From assembly GCF_008365275.1 (NCBI RefSeq), contig NZ_CP043504.1, positions 1,240,001 to 1,304,000 on the forward strand: DNA of 64,000 bases, read 5' to 3'. Position 1 is the first letter of the stretch. The number at the start of each line of letters is the position of its first letter. Shown here one piece after another: positions 34,502 to 43,060 of this stretch. The notes under the pieces were generated by a model. It did no database searches and was not told the DNA's origin. It was given only the letters and a program-made list of their open reading frames with translations. This DNA is from Protaetiibacter larvae. GTDB taxonomy: Bacteria > Actinomycetota > Actinomycetes > Actinomycetales > Microbacteriaceae. The position numbers and the translations under genes are program-made.

Positions 34502-34547
34502 GTCGTATCCGGGGCCCTATTCCCGCGGATAGGCCACCGGATACGAC
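34502..34547. repeat. Palindrome between ychF and the acyltransferase gene
   Basis: GTCGTATCCGG (34502-34512) pairs with CCGGATACGAC (34537-34547), and further pairing of GGCC and CTAT extends the stem imperfectly. The right arm touches the stop codon of the convergent acyltransferase gene. Likely bidirectional terminator. Confidence 0.55.
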
Positions 34548-35131
34548 TACTCGACGGGGATGGGGGCGAGCTCGGAGGCCAGGCGCGGCTCGACGCGGCG
34601 CTCCGGGTGGTAGCCGGACTTGTCGGCGTAGAAGGCGCGGATGCGGTCCATGTCGGTCGGGACGTCGCCCGTGATCGCGAAGGTCGGCCCGAGCCCGACG
34701 GTGCGCGTGGTGCGGTCCACGTAGCCGAGGGTGACGGGCATCCCGGTCTCCTGGGCGATCCGGGAGAAGCCCGACTTCCAGTGGGTGTTGCCGCCGCGCG
34801 TGCCGTCCGGGGTGACGACCAGGCCGAACACCTCACCCGAGCGCACGCGCGCGACCACCTCGCCGACGACGCGGCTCGGGTCGGAGCGGTCCACCGGGAT
34901 GCCGCCGAGCGCGCGCATGATCGGCCCGCGCCAGCCCGCGAACAGGCTCTTCTTGCCGAGCCAGCGGATGTCGATGCCGAGCCGCCAGGCGATCGCGAGC
35001 ATGAACACGAAGTCCCAGTTGGAGGTGTGCGGGGCGCCGAGGAGGATGGTCGGCTGCGTGGGTGCCGGCTCACTGCGCAGCTTCCAGGGGCTGAACGCCC
35101 AGAACAGGCGGGCGATGAGTCGACGCAGCAT
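34547..35131 (-). CDS. Lysophospholipid (PlsC-type) acyltransferase
   Basis: 194-residue membrane-associated acyltransferase. The HX4D motif is APHTSNWDF near residue 35, and block III is TPDGTRGG, where most relatives have EGTR. The start at 35131 is supported by a TACCGT box 6 nt upstream; a second ATG at 35155 would add 8 residues. It probably acylates glycerol-phosphate intermediates. Divergent from the GDSL hydrolase gene with a 66-bp gap. Confidence 0.85.
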   Translation of the reverse strand: MLRRLIARLFWAFSPWKLRSEPAPTQPTILLGAPHTSNWDFVFMLAIAWRLGIDIRWLGKKSLFAGWRGPIMRALGGIPVDRSDPSRVVGEVVARVRSGEVFGLVVTPDGTRGGNTHWKSGFSRIAQETGMPVTLGYVDRTTRTVGLGPTFAITGDVPTDMDRIRAFYADKSGYHPERRVEPRLASELAPIPVE

Positions 35132-35137
35132 CCGGCA

Positions 35138-35143
35138 ACGGTA
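35138..35143 (-). promoter_or_regulatory. -10 element of the acyltransferase gene, leaderless spacing
   Basis: On the minus strand TACCGT is followed by 6 nt and the ATG at 35131. Confidence 0.5.
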
Positions 35144-35197
35144 CGTCACGGTCATGCCGGGGGAGGCATGCGTCGAGGCGACGGTATCGTCGAGGAG

Positions 35198-35977
35198 GTG
35201 ACCGACAGCTCCACCCTTCCCATCCGCTTCGTCGCGATCGGCGACTCCTTCACGGAGGGGGTCGGCGATGAGCGCCCCGACGGGACCCCGCGCGGATGGG
35301 CGGATCTGGTCGCCGAAGGCTGGGCCGACGCGCTCGGCGCCCCCGTCGCGTACGCGAATCTGGCGATCCGCGGCCGGCTCGTGCAGCCGATCGTCGAGGA
35401 GCAGCTCGAGCCCGCGCTCGCCCTCAAGCCGACGCACCTCAGCTTCAACGGGGGCGGCAACGACATGCTGCGTCCGCGCGCCGACCTCGACGCCATCCTC
35501 GCCGCCTACGCCCAGGTGCTGCGTCGCTGCGACGAGGAGGGCGTGCAATTGGTGCTGCTCTCGGGAGGCAACCCCTCCGGGCAGCTGCCGATGCGCGGCA
35601 TGATCAAACGCCGCGGCGACCTGCTCACCGAGCGGGTGGTGGCGGCGCTCGCCGGCCGGCCGGATGTGGTCCGCGCCCTCAACTGGGGCGACGACACGCT
35701 CGCCGCCCCCGCGTTCTGGTCGGAGGACCGCCTGCACCTCAACGCCCGCGGCCACCACCGCGTGGCCGCCCGCGTGCTCGAGGCACTCGGACAGCGGGTG
35801 CCGGACGGCTGGTGGTCCCTCCCCGCGGACTCCGCCGCCGCATCGCGTCCGCACGGTCTCGCCTACTACCGCGCGCACGTCGGTCCGTGGATCCACCGCC
35901 GTCTCACGGGCACCTCCTCCGGCGACGGTCGGATCGCGAAGTACGGAGACTGGACGAGCATCCTGCCGAAAAGCTGA
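35198..35977 (+). CDS. SGNH/GDSL hydrolase
   Basis: 259-residue esterase or lipase fold. Block I GDSFTEGVGD holds the catalytic Ser near residue 16. The block II Gly and block III GGGND are present, and block V DRLHLNARGHH gives the Asp and His. No signal peptide, so it is probably cytosolic. GTG 35198 follows TATCGT by 7 nt; ATG 35168 is an in-frame alternative. The divergent lipid acyltransferase suggests lipid turnover, as inference. Confidence 0.88.
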   Translation: MTDSSTLPIRFVAIGDSFTEGVGDERPDGTPRGWADLVAEGWADALGAPVAYANLAIRGRLVQPIVEEQLEPALALKPTHLSFNGGGNDMLRPRADLDAILAAYAQVLRRCDEEGVQLVLLSGGNPSGQLPMRGMIKRRGDLLTERVVAALAGRPDVVRALNWGDDTLAAPAFWSEDRLHLNARGHHRVAARVLEALGQRVPDGWWSLPADSAAASRPHGLAYYRAHVGPWIHRRLTGTSSGDGRIAKYGDWTSILPKS

Positions 35978-36038
35978 GCGACTCACTAGGCTGATCCTCG
36001 CCGAAGCCGTCTCACGCGCATCGTCAGAGGAAGCCGCC

Positions 36039-37073
36039 ATGCTCGCCGATCTGCCCCCCGCACCGCACCGGATCTCCACGGGATCCCTTCCGGGGTGGGA
36101 CGAGGTGGATCGGCTCGTGATCGAGGCCCACGCGTACGCGAAGGCGAGCACGGACGGCGAGATCGCCACCTACATCCCGCGGCTGGCCGCCGTCGACCCG
36201 GAGCTGTTCGGGGTGAGCGTCGCCGAGGTCGACGGCGCGGTGCACACCGCGGGGGATGCCGAGGTCGCGTTCTCGATCCAGTCGATCTCGAAGGCCTTCG
36301 TCTACGCGCTCGTGATCGAGCGGCTCGGCCACGAGGCGGTGCGCGAACGCGTGGGTGTCAACAACACCGGGCTCCCCTTCAACTCGGTGGTCGCGATCGA
36401 GCTCAACAACGGCCACCCGATGAACCCGATGGTGAATGCGGGGGCGATCGCGACGACCGCCCTCGTGCCCGCCGCCTCCGCGGAGGAGCGCTGGGCGGCG
36501 ATCCAGGACGGCCTCTCCGCCTTCGCGGGTCGCCGGCTCGAGCTCGACGGCGAGGTGTACACCTCGGAGGCGGACACCAACCAGCGCAACCGCGCCATCG
36601 GAACCCTGCTGCAGGCCTACGGACGCATCGACGCCGACCCGCTCGCCGCGGTCGACGTGTACACCCGGCAGTGCTCGCTGCTCGTCACCGCCGCCGACCT
36701 CGCCGTCATGGGAGCGACGCTCGCGGACGGCGGGGTCAACCCGGTCACCGGGCAGCGCGTCGTCTCGGCGTCGGTCGCCCGCGACACGCTCGCCGTGCTC
36801 GCCTCGACGGGCCTCTACGAGCGCTCGGGGGAGTGGCTGTTCGAAATCGGCCTGCCGGGGAAGTCGGGGGTCGCGGGCGGCATCGTCACCGTCTCGCCCG
36901 GCAAGGGCGCGATCGGCGTGTTCTCGCCGCGGCTCGACCCGGCCGGCAACAGCGTGCGCGGCCAGCTCGCCACGCGGTTCCTCTCCCAGGCTCTCGGCCT
37001 CGACGTCTTCGCATCCGATGTGCACCAGCACGGGCCTCACCCGTACAGCCGCGAGAAAGGCGGAACCCCATGA
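36039..37073 (+). CDS. glsA: Glutaminase
   Basis: 344-residue serine-dependent beta-lactamase-like enzyme hydrolysing L-glutamine to glutamate and ammonia. The catalytic Ser-x-x-Lys is in FSIQSISKAFVYAL. Further conserved segments are EPFN-like LPFNSVVAIE, NPMVNAGAIATT, VYTRQCSLLVTA and GLPGKSGVAGGI. ATG follows AGAGGAA. It overlaps the MFS gene as ATGA, which ties glutamine hydrolysis to an efflux carrier. Confidence 0.94.
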   Translation: MLADLPPAPHRISTGSLPGWDEVDRLVIEAHAYAKASTDGEIATYIPRLAAVDPELFGVSVAEVDGAVHTAGDAEVAFSIQSISKAFVYALVIERLGHEAVRERVGVNNTGLPFNSVVAIELNNGHPMNPMVNAGAIATTALVPAASAEERWAAIQDGLSAFAGRRLELDGEVYTSEADTNQRNRAIGTLLQAYGRIDADPLAAVDVYTRQCSLLVTAADLAVMGATLADGGVNPVTGQRVVSASVARDTLAVLASTGLYERSGEWLFEIGLPGKSGVAGGIVTVSPGKGAIGVFSPRLDPAGNSVRGQLATRFLSQALGLDVFASDVHQHGPHPYSREKGGTP

Positions 37074-38701
37074 CCACCACGGCCACGGCCACCGATCAGG
37101 AGCAGCGCAACTCCTGGGTCCCCATGTTCGGCCTGTTCCTCGGGCAAGTGCTCATGTCATTCAACGTGGCGCTGCTGCCCGTGTCGCTCGGGGGCATGGT
37201 CGCCGAGTTCGGGGTGGCGCCGACCGTCGCGAGCACCGCGATCGTGGTCTACGGGCTCGCCGTCGCCGCGCTCGTCATGGTGGGCGCCAAGATCGGGCAG
37301 CGCGTCGGATGGGTGCTGATCTTCCGCATCGTCGTCGCGATCTTCGCCATCTCCTCGGTGCTCATGCTCGTCGGTCCGACCGTCTGGTGGATCATCGGCG
37401 CGCAGGCGCTCGCGGGCGCCTCTGCCGCGATCATCGTGCCGTCGCTCGTGGCCCTCATCGCCGAGAACTACCATGGCCGGCAGCAGGCCACCGCGATCGG
37501 CTCGCTCGGTTCTGCTCGTGCCCTCTCGGGGGTGAGCGCCTTCCTGATCGGCGGCGCGCTCGGCACCCTGCTCGGCGGATGGCGTCCGGCCTTCTTCATC
37601 GTGCTCGGCGTCGCGCTGGCCGTGTTCCTGCTGAGCTTCCGGCTGCGCTCCGACAAGGGCAACCCGGGCATCAAGATCGACGTGGTCGCCGCGATCCTCA
37701 TCGGTCTCGCGGTCGTGCTGCTCACCTTCGGCTTCAACAACCTGAACGCCTGGGGTCTGCTGCAGGCGCGTGAGGGCGCCCCCTTCGACGTCGGCGGCCT
37801 GTCGCCGGCGCCGCTGCTCATCGTCGCGGGCATCGTGCTCGGTCAGGCGTTCTTCCTGTGGACCCGCCGCCGCACCAAGAAGGGCAAGGTGCCGCTCGTC
37901 AGCCTCTCGGTGCTCGCCCGCCCGAGCGAACGCGCGGCCGTCTACGCGATGTTCATCGTGGTGGCGCTCGAGGCGGCGCTCAACTTCACGGTGCCGCTCT
38001 ACATCCAGATCGTGCAGGGCCGCACCCCCTTCGACACCTCACTCGCGATGATGCCGTTCAACCTCACGGTGTTCGTCACGGCGACGCTCGTGGTGCGCTT
38101 CTACACGCGCTTCAGCTCGAAGGCGATCGGCGTCTTCGGCTTCATCCTGACCACGGCGGCGCTCGTGTGGCTGTCGTTCGTGGTGACGAACAACTGGGAG
38201 ACGCTGCCCACGATCCTGGGCCTGTTCGTCTTCGGCGTGGGTCAGGGCGCGCTCGTGACGCTCGTGTTCAACGTGCTCGTCACGGCGGCCCCCAAGGAGC
38301 TCGCGGGGGATGTCGGATCGATCCGCGGCACCACCCAGAACCTCGCCTCCGCGGTCGGCACGGCGGTCGCGGGCGCGCTGCTCGTGACGATCCTCTCGAT
38401 CAACATCGGTCGTGCCGTCACCGAGAACGTCTACCTGCCGCCGGAGCTCACCGACGAGGTGTCGCTCGAGAACGCGAACTTCGTCTCGAACGACGCGCTG
38501 CGCGAACTGCTCGCCGGGACCGACGCCACCGAGTCGCAGGTGGAGGAGTTCGTGTCGATCAACGAGGAGTCCCGCCTCGCGGCGCTGCGCCTCGGCCTGC
38601 TGATCCTGGCCGGCGTGAGCGCCCTCGCGATCATCCCGGCCGCTCGCCTGCCGAAGTTCCGTCCGGAGGAGATCCCCGACCCCTCGCCGGAAGACGAGTG
38701 A
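37070..38701 (+). CDS. MFS transporter, 14-helix DHA2 type
   Basis: 543-residue transporter. The first half has FLGQVLMSFNVALLPVSLG and a motif A-like loop (GAKIGQRVGWVLIF), and motif C-like glycines are present. A long external segment near residues 450-500 (ELTDEVSLENANF) separates the last two helices. DHA2 carriers are drug/proton antiporters; coupling to a glutaminase gene instead suggests an amino acid, amine or acid-stress role, which is inference. Confidence 0.88.
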   Translation: MTTTATATDQEQRNSWVPMFGLFLGQVLMSFNVALLPVSLGGMVAEFGVAPTVASTAIVVYGLAVAALVMVGAKIGQRVGWVLIFRIVVAIFAISSVLMLVGPTVWWIIGAQALAGASAAIIVPSLVALIAENYHGRQQATAIGSLGSARALSGVSAFLIGGALGTLLGGWRPAFFIVLGVALAVFLLSFRLRSDKGNPGIKIDVVAAILIGLAVVLLTFGFNNLNAWGLLQAREGAPFDVGGLSPAPLLIVAGIVLGQAFFLWTRRRTKKGKVPLVSLSVLARPSERAAVYAMFIVVALEAALNFTVPLYIQIVQGRTPFDTSLAMMPFNLTVFVTATLVVRFYTRFSSKAIGVFGFILTTAALVWLSFVVTNNWETLPTILGLFVFGVGQGALVTLVFNVLVTAAPKELAGDVGSIRGTTQNLASAVGTAVAGALLVTILSINIGRAVTENVYLPPELTDEVSLENANFVSNDALRELLAGTDATESQVEEFVSINEESRLAALRLGLLILAGVSALAIIPAARLPKFRPEEIPDPSPEDE

Positions 38702-39453
38702 GCGACGGCGGTCGCGACTGGCGGGTTCCCGATGTCCGACGGGTCACCGGGTTCTCCGCGCTCGTCGTGGCGGTCGCGATGGCGTTCGAGGCGGTGCGGC
38801 AGCTGATCGACGGCGGCCGTCCGGGGCTCGACGAGCCGGACGCGCTCGCCGAGTACTTCGAGCGCACCGCGAACGGCACGCTCGTGGTGGTGCTGTCGGA
38901 CACGATCCTCATGACGAGCCTGATCGTGTTCCTCGGTTGCTTCCGGCAGCTCGTGACCACCCGGACGCCCGGGCTCTCCTGGGTGGCGGACATCGGTTTC
39001 GGCGCGGGCCTGGTCTATGTGGCCGTGACGCTCGTCGGTGACGCCATGACGGGCGGGGCGGGTCTCGACGCGAGCGGCGGGGATGCGGACCCGGTGATCA
39101 TCCGGGCGCTCATCGAAGGCCACATGCTGCTGTTCGGCGCGATCGGCTGCATCCTCACCGCCGTCGTGATGACCTCGGCGGGCTTCCTCGTGCTCGCCTC
39201 CCGGATCCTGCCGCGCTGGACCGGGGTGTTCGCCTTCGTCGCCGCGGGGCTCAACCTGCTCGCCGTGCCCACGATGTTCGGCGGCACGGACGAGACCTCG
39301 CTGTTCTCGGTCGGCGGTTGGGCGAACGCGGTGCTCGCGGTGTTCCCCTTCCTGCTGTGGGTGGTGCTCGTGGGCGTGTTCACCGTGCGCGGCCGGGAGC
39401 GTCATGAGCAGTGGGCGAGGCGGCGCCGTGGCGCCGTCGGCGCCCTACGATGA
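38698..39453 (+). CDS. Polytopic membrane protein, 251 aa
   Basis: About six or seven hydrophobic segments, including VTGFSALVVAVAMAFEAV at the start and NAVLAVFPFLLWVVLVGVF near the end, with a basic tail (RGRERHEQWARRRRG). The layout resembles DUF4386-type proteins but I am not sure. GTG overlaps the MFS stop as GTGA, so it is third in the glsA operon. Confidence 0.75.
   Translation: MSDGGRDWRVPDVRRVTGFSALVVAVAMAFEAVRQLIDGGRPGLDEPDALAEYFERTANGTLVVVLSDTILMTSLIVFLGCFRQLVTTRTPGLSWVADIGFGAGLVYVAVTLVGDAMTGGAGLDASGGDADPVIIRALIEGHMLLFGAIGCILTAVVMTSAGFLVLASRILPRWTGVFAFVAAGLNLLAVPTMFGGTDETSLFSVGGWANAVLAVFPFLLWVVLVGVFTVRGRERHEQWARRRRGAVGALR
39446..39451 (+). promoter_or_regulatory. -10 element of the first DUF7882 gene, leaderless spacing
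   Basis: TACGAT is followed by 6 nt and the ATG at 39458. It lies inside the last codons of the upstream membrane protein gene. Confidence 0.45.
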
Positions 39454-39457
39454 GCGG

Positions 39458-39760
39458 ATGGGTCGGCTCAATTACGCGGGGCACTCGATCGACATCGACG
39501 ATCGCACGCTCGCGCACCTCAAGGTCGCACTGATCACCAAGCTGCGACGCGGCGAGAGCTTCACGCTGTCGTGGACGCACGCGGAAGGCGAACCGGTGGG
39601 TCGCTCGACGCTGTGGGTGCATGAGGCGATCCCGCTCCGCTTCGAGTTCGACTCCCTCGAACCGCCGGCGCTCGATCGCGGGTGGATCGAGGAGATCCTG
39701 CGCTCCGCGAACAGCACGGGCGGCATCCAGATCATCGCGCCGGATGGTCCTTCCGTTTGA
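39458..39760 (+). CDS. DUF7882-type small protein, copy 1
   Basis: 100-residue protein of a family abundant in Microbacteriaceae, sometimes misnamed ATP-dependent DNA ligase. Typical layout: GRLNYAGHSIDIDDRTLAHL, KLRRGESFTLSW, GRSTLWVHEAIPLRFEFD and WIEEILRSANSTGGIQI. No catalytic motif is evident; function unknown. It converges with a paralogue, and the two coding ends overlap by 29 bp. Confidence 0.8.
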   Translation: MGRLNYAGHSIDIDDRTLAHLKVALITKLRRGESFTLSWTHAEGEPVGRSTLWVHEAIPLRFEFDSLEPPALDRGWIEEILRSANSTGGIQIIAPDGPSV

Positions 39761-40091
39761 CGCTGTTGTCCTTCGCGCGCACGAGCTGCTCGGTCGCGGG
39801 GTCGTCGCCGAGTTGGAGCCCCCGGTTCGAGCCGGCCTGCACGACGAGCTCCTCGAGCCACTCCTTGTCGATGAGCGGCGTGCGACTGCCCGAATAGCGG
39901 AAGAACATCGGGATGCCGTTGTCGATCCACGCGGAGCTGCGTCCGTCACCGACCTCGGTGGAGTCCCGCCAGCTGAGCATGAACGACTCCCGGCGCCGCA
40001 GTTTCGCGCCGATCAGGAGTTCGAGGTGGGCGAGCGTGCGATCGTCGAACGAGACCTCGATCGCGGGTGCACCGTAGATCAACGAGCCCAT
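39732..40091 (-). CDS. DUF7882-type small protein, copy 2
   Basis: 119-residue paralogue of the gene it faces: SLIYGAPAIEVSFDDRTLAH, KLRRRESFMLSW, GRSSAWIDNGIPMFFRY and WLEELVVQAGSNRGLQL align block by block with copy 1. A charged C-terminal extension (KDNSVKRKDHPAR) is antisense to the end of copy 1. ATG follows GGAGGGGGG. The pair looks like an inverted duplication followed by divergence. Confidence 0.8.
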   Translation of the reverse strand: MGSLIYGAPAIEVSFDDRTLAHLELLIGAKLRRRESFMLSWRDSTEVGDGRSSAWIDNGIPMFFRYSGSRTPLIDKEWLEELVVQAGSNRGLQLGDDPATEQLVRAKDNSVKRKDHPAR

Positions 40092-40244
40092 CGGCCCCCC
40101 TCCGGATCCGGCGACCGGTCGGCGGCCTGGTGTGGCCGATGCTACGGCACGACGCTCCGGATGTCGCCTCTCCCGATGAGGGTGCCTCGGGACTAGGCTG
40201 ACGCACGCCCGGACTCACCGCTCCGGACTCGGCGAGGAGGCCAC

Positions 40245-41582
40245 GTGGACATCCTGCTTTTCATCCTCGAACTGCTCGTCGTTCTCGGCGCGATCATCAT
40301 GGGCACCCGCTCGAGCGGCGTCGGCCTCGGTCTGTGGGGTGGTGTCGGCGTCGCGGTGCTCGTCTTCGTGTTCCGTCTCGCCCCCGGCGACCCGCCCGTG
40401 CAGGCGCTGCTCATCGTGCTCGCGGTGGTGCTCGCCTCGAGCGTCATGCAGGTGGCGGGCGGCATCGACTGGATGGTGTCCATCGCGGCGAAGCTCATCG
40501 CCCGCAACCCCAAGCAGATCACCCTCGTCGCGCCGCTCGTGTCGTTCCTGTTCTCGGTCGGCGCGGGAACCTCGAACATCCTGTACCCACTGCTCCCGGT
40601 CATCCAGGACCTCTCCTATCGCAACGGGATCCGGCCCTCGCGTCCGCTCTCCCTCTCGGTCGTGTCGACCGGCGTCGCCCTCGCCTGCAGCCCCGTCTCG
40701 GCGGCGATGGCGGCCATGATCGCCCTCACCTCGCCGCACGGATTCGAGCTCATCGACATCGTCAAGGTCACCCTCCCGGCGGCGATCGTCGGCATCGTCG
40801 TGGTGAGCTTCCTGGTGCGCCGGCTCGGCAAGGACATCGAGAACGACCCCGACATCCAGGCGAAGATCAGCTCCGGTCAGATCCCCGCCCCGGGTGGCGG
40901 CGGTGCGGCGGTGGCCGTCGAGGTGAAGGCGACGACCGCGGGTCGCAACGCCGCCCTCATCTTCCTGCTCGGTGTCGTCGCGATCGTCGTGTTCGGACTG
41001 TTCCCGGCGATCCGGCCGCCGTATGTCGGCGGCGACCCGATCGACATGACGGCGATCATCGAGATCATCATGTTCGTCGCCGGCGCGCTCATCCTGCTCA
41101 TCAGCCGACCGAAGGTGTCGGAGGTGCCGACCGCGACCGTGTTCCGCGCCGGTATGGTCTCGGCCATCGCCCTCTTCGGTCTCGCCTGGCTCACGAGCAC
41201 CTTCCTCAACGCCTATCAGACGGAGATCGCCGAGTCGATCGGCGGGCTCGTGCAGGTGGCGCCGTGGATCTTCGCGCTCGGCATCTTCGTGGTGTGCGTG
41301 CTCACGACGAGCCAGTCGACGGCCACCAACACGATCGTGCCGATCGGCATCGCGGCCGGGGTGCCGCTCGGGCTGCTGTCGGGCATGTGGGCGGGTGCCT
41401 TCGCGGGCATCTACCTGCTGCCGACGAACGGCTCGCAGATCGCCGCCGCGAACTTCGACACCTCCGGGTCGACGAAGCTCGGCACGAAGCTCGTCGACCA
41501 CTCCTTCGCCATCCCGACGGTCGCCCTCGCCGTCGTCACGATCGCGGTGGGCGCGCTGTTCGGCGTCCTCTGGGGCGGCTGA
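40245..41582 (+). CDS. Anaerobic C4-dicarboxylate transporter (Dcu family)
   Basis: 445-residue transporter with about ten to twelve helices. It matches DcuA/DcuB in length and landmarks: TRSSGVGLGLWGGVGVAVLV near the start, GAGTSNILYPLLPVI, SVVSTGVALACSPVSAAMAA, and GIYLLPTNGSQIAAANFD near the end. Dcu carriers exchange fumarate, malate, aspartate and succinate. The GTG start follows GAGGAGG. The fumC gene elsewhere in the window uses the same metabolites. A 26-bp palindrome follows immediately. Confidence 0.92.
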   Translation: MDILLFILELLVVLGAIIMGTRSSGVGLGLWGGVGVAVLVFVFRLAPGDPPVQALLIVLAVVLASSVMQVAGGIDWMVSIAAKLIARNPKQITLVAPLVSFLFSVGAGTSNILYPLLPVIQDLSYRNGIRPSRPLSLSVVSTGVALACSPVSAAMAAMIALTSPHGFELIDIVKVTLPAAIVGIVVVSFLVRRLGKDIENDPDIQAKISSGQIPAPGGGGAAVAVEVKATTAGRNAALIFLLGVVAIVVFGLFPAIRPPYVGGDPIDMTAIIEIIMFVAGALILLISRPKVSEVPTATVFRAGMVSAIALFGLAWLTSTFLNAYQTEIAESIGGLVQVAPWIFALGIFVVCVLTTSQSTATNTIVPIGIAAGVPLGLLSGMWAGAFAGIYLLPTNGSQIAAANFDTSGSTKLGTKLVDHSFAIPTVALAVVTIAVGALFGVLWGG

Positions 41583-41586
41583 CCTC

Positions 41587-41654
41587 ATCCCGCGAGATGT
41601 CACCTGTTGCAGAAAATCGGCTCGAAACCTGCAACAGGTGACATCTCGCGGGAT
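41587..41654. repeat. Perfect 26-bp stem palindrome after the Dcu gene
   Basis: Arms 41587-41612 and 41629-41654 are exact inverted complements with a 16-nt loop. It fills the gap between two convergent genes. It may terminate both, although a perfect 26-bp stem is longer than usual for a terminator. The arm contains GAGATGTCACCTGTTGCAG, not seen elsewhere here. Confidence 0.75.
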
Positions 41655-41657
41655 CGA

Positions 41658-42764
41658 CTAGGCGGTGGCGGCTCGATAGGCGTCCCAGGAGGCCCTGCAG
41701 GCGTGGGCGAGGGCGTCGATGTGGGCGGGGTCGTACTCGACCCAGCCGGTGCCCGGCTCGTGCAGCACCGCGGTGGCGGCCTCCCCCAGCAGGTACTCCC
41801 GCAGGAACTCGGCCTGCACCGCCGAGAGGCTGACGCCCGCCTCCGCCGCCTCCGCGGCCCGCGTGCGGAACAGTGCCCCCGCCTGCGTGATCTCCTGGCT
41901 GCCGAGGTACGGCTTGTTGAGCAGCACATCGCCCGGATCCGTGGCCCCGAAACCGATCCGATGCGCCTCGGCGAGCTCGCGCAGCAGCTCGGGATCCATC
42001 GTCACCGGGTCGCCCTCGACCCCGCGATCCTCGCCGAGCAGGTCGCCGCGGTTCGACAGCGAGACGATCGGCGGCAGCTCGTCCTTCTCCTCCCGCGGCA
42101 CGTTGACGGCGCCGTCGATGCGGGTCGTGGTGTTCATGGTGTCGTGGAACGACAGCGTCGTGAACGCGCCGCGCTCGCCGCGCAGGGTGCCGTCGACGAA
42201 GCGCTCGAGCAGGCGGTCCCGGGTGTCCTCGTAGACCCGCAGGCCGTGCGCGGCGGCCGTCTCGAAGGCCTGCGCGAGCCGCTCGAACTCGTCCTCGTTC
42301 GCCGGCACCCGGATGAGCGGGAAGAAGGAGAACGTCACCGGCCGGATCGGGTCGACGCCCGAGAGGTCCACGCGGTTCATCGGTCCCGCCGCCGCGACGC
42401 GCGCGAAGGCCTCGCGCAACTGCGGACGGATGTCGTCGGGTCGCGCACGGTTCGGGTCACGCACCATGCGCGGGTGCGGGTTCACGATCGCCACGATGCG
42501 CGGGTCGATCTCCGCCCAGCGGCGCACGATCGCCTCCGTGGCGACATCGGTGTAGTCGAACTGAAGCCGCCGGGTGAACTCGGGCGCGAGGAACTCGTCG
42601 AGCTCCGCGGGGATCGCCGAGCCCGCGTGCGGCGCCGAGACGAGCACGTCCGCCTCGGCGATCGCCTGCTCGAGGCTGCGATGCTCGCGATCCGCAAAGA
42701 AGGTGATGTCGTCAGGTGCGAACACCGTGCCGGCGGGGATCAGGACGCGCGCGCCTTCGCTCAT
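41658..42764 (-). CDS. N-formylglutamate amidohydrolase-like protein
   Basis: 368-residue zinc-hydrolase candidate. VLVSAPHAGSAIPAEL matches the N-formylglutamate amidohydrolase start (SxPHSGxxIP). NPHPRMVRDPNR, TFSFFPLIRVPA and AFTTLSFHDTMNT are further family-like segments. The enzyme could remove N-formyl groups from glutamate or a related amide. It is not next to histidine-degradation genes, so the exact substrate is uncertain. Confidence 0.8.
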   Translation of the reverse strand: MSEGARVLIPAGTVFAPDDITFFADREHRSLEQAIAEADVLVSAPHAGSAIPAELDEFLAPEFTRRLQFDYTDVATEAIVRRWAEIDPRIVAIVNPHPRMVRDPNRARPDDIRPQLREAFARVAAAGPMNRVDLSGVDPIRPVTFSFFPLIRVPANEDEFERLAQAFETAAAHGLRVYEDTRDRLLERFVDGTLRGERGAFTTLSFHDTMNTTTRIDGAVNVPREEKDELPPIVSLSNRGDLLGEDRGVEGDPVTMDPELLRELAEAHRIGFGATDPGDVLLNKPYLGSQEITQAGALFRTRAAEAAEAGVSLSAVQAEFLREYLLGEAATAVLHEPGTGWVEYDPAHIDALAHACRASWDAYRAATA

Positions 42765-42809
42765 GCGCCCATCCTGCCGCCGCTCGGCGGCGGTGTCGAC
42801 GGCATCCGA

Positions 42810-42815
42810 TAGGCT
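42810..42815 (+). promoter_or_regulatory. -10 element of the gcv operon
   Basis: TAGGCT about 30 nt upstream of the riboswitch. The matching -35 is weak. Confidence 0.4.
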
Positions 42816-42845
42816 GGGGCCACAATCGCATATCGGGCCGCACGC

Positions 42846-43031
42846 GATGCGGGAGAGTCGACGCCGGGCGTCGACACCGAAGGAGCAAGCCTCCCCGCCA
42901 ATCTCTCAGGTACGTGTACCGCATCGAACAGGCCGCTCTGAAAAGAGGCTTCCGCGCTCAGCGGCGGCCCGCCCATGGTGAAAGCGACCACTCGTCGCGA
43001 AGCTCTCAGGCATCGATGACAGAGGGGGAGT
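42846..43031 (+). ncRNA. Tandem glycine riboswitch
   Basis: Two aptamers in series. Aptamer 1 has GCGGGAGAGTC, CACCGAAGGAGCAAGCC and CAATCTCTCAGGTAC. Aptamer 2 starts with CGCTCTGAAAAGAGGC, then TGGTGAAAGCG, AGCTCTCAGGC and GACAGAGGGGGA. They are separated by a short linker containing GAACAGGCC. It lies 30 nt upstream of gcvT. Glycine binding should switch on the glycine cleavage genes. Confidence 0.95.
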
Positions 43032-43060
43032 TCCACCGACCATGATCGGAGAGCTCGTCC

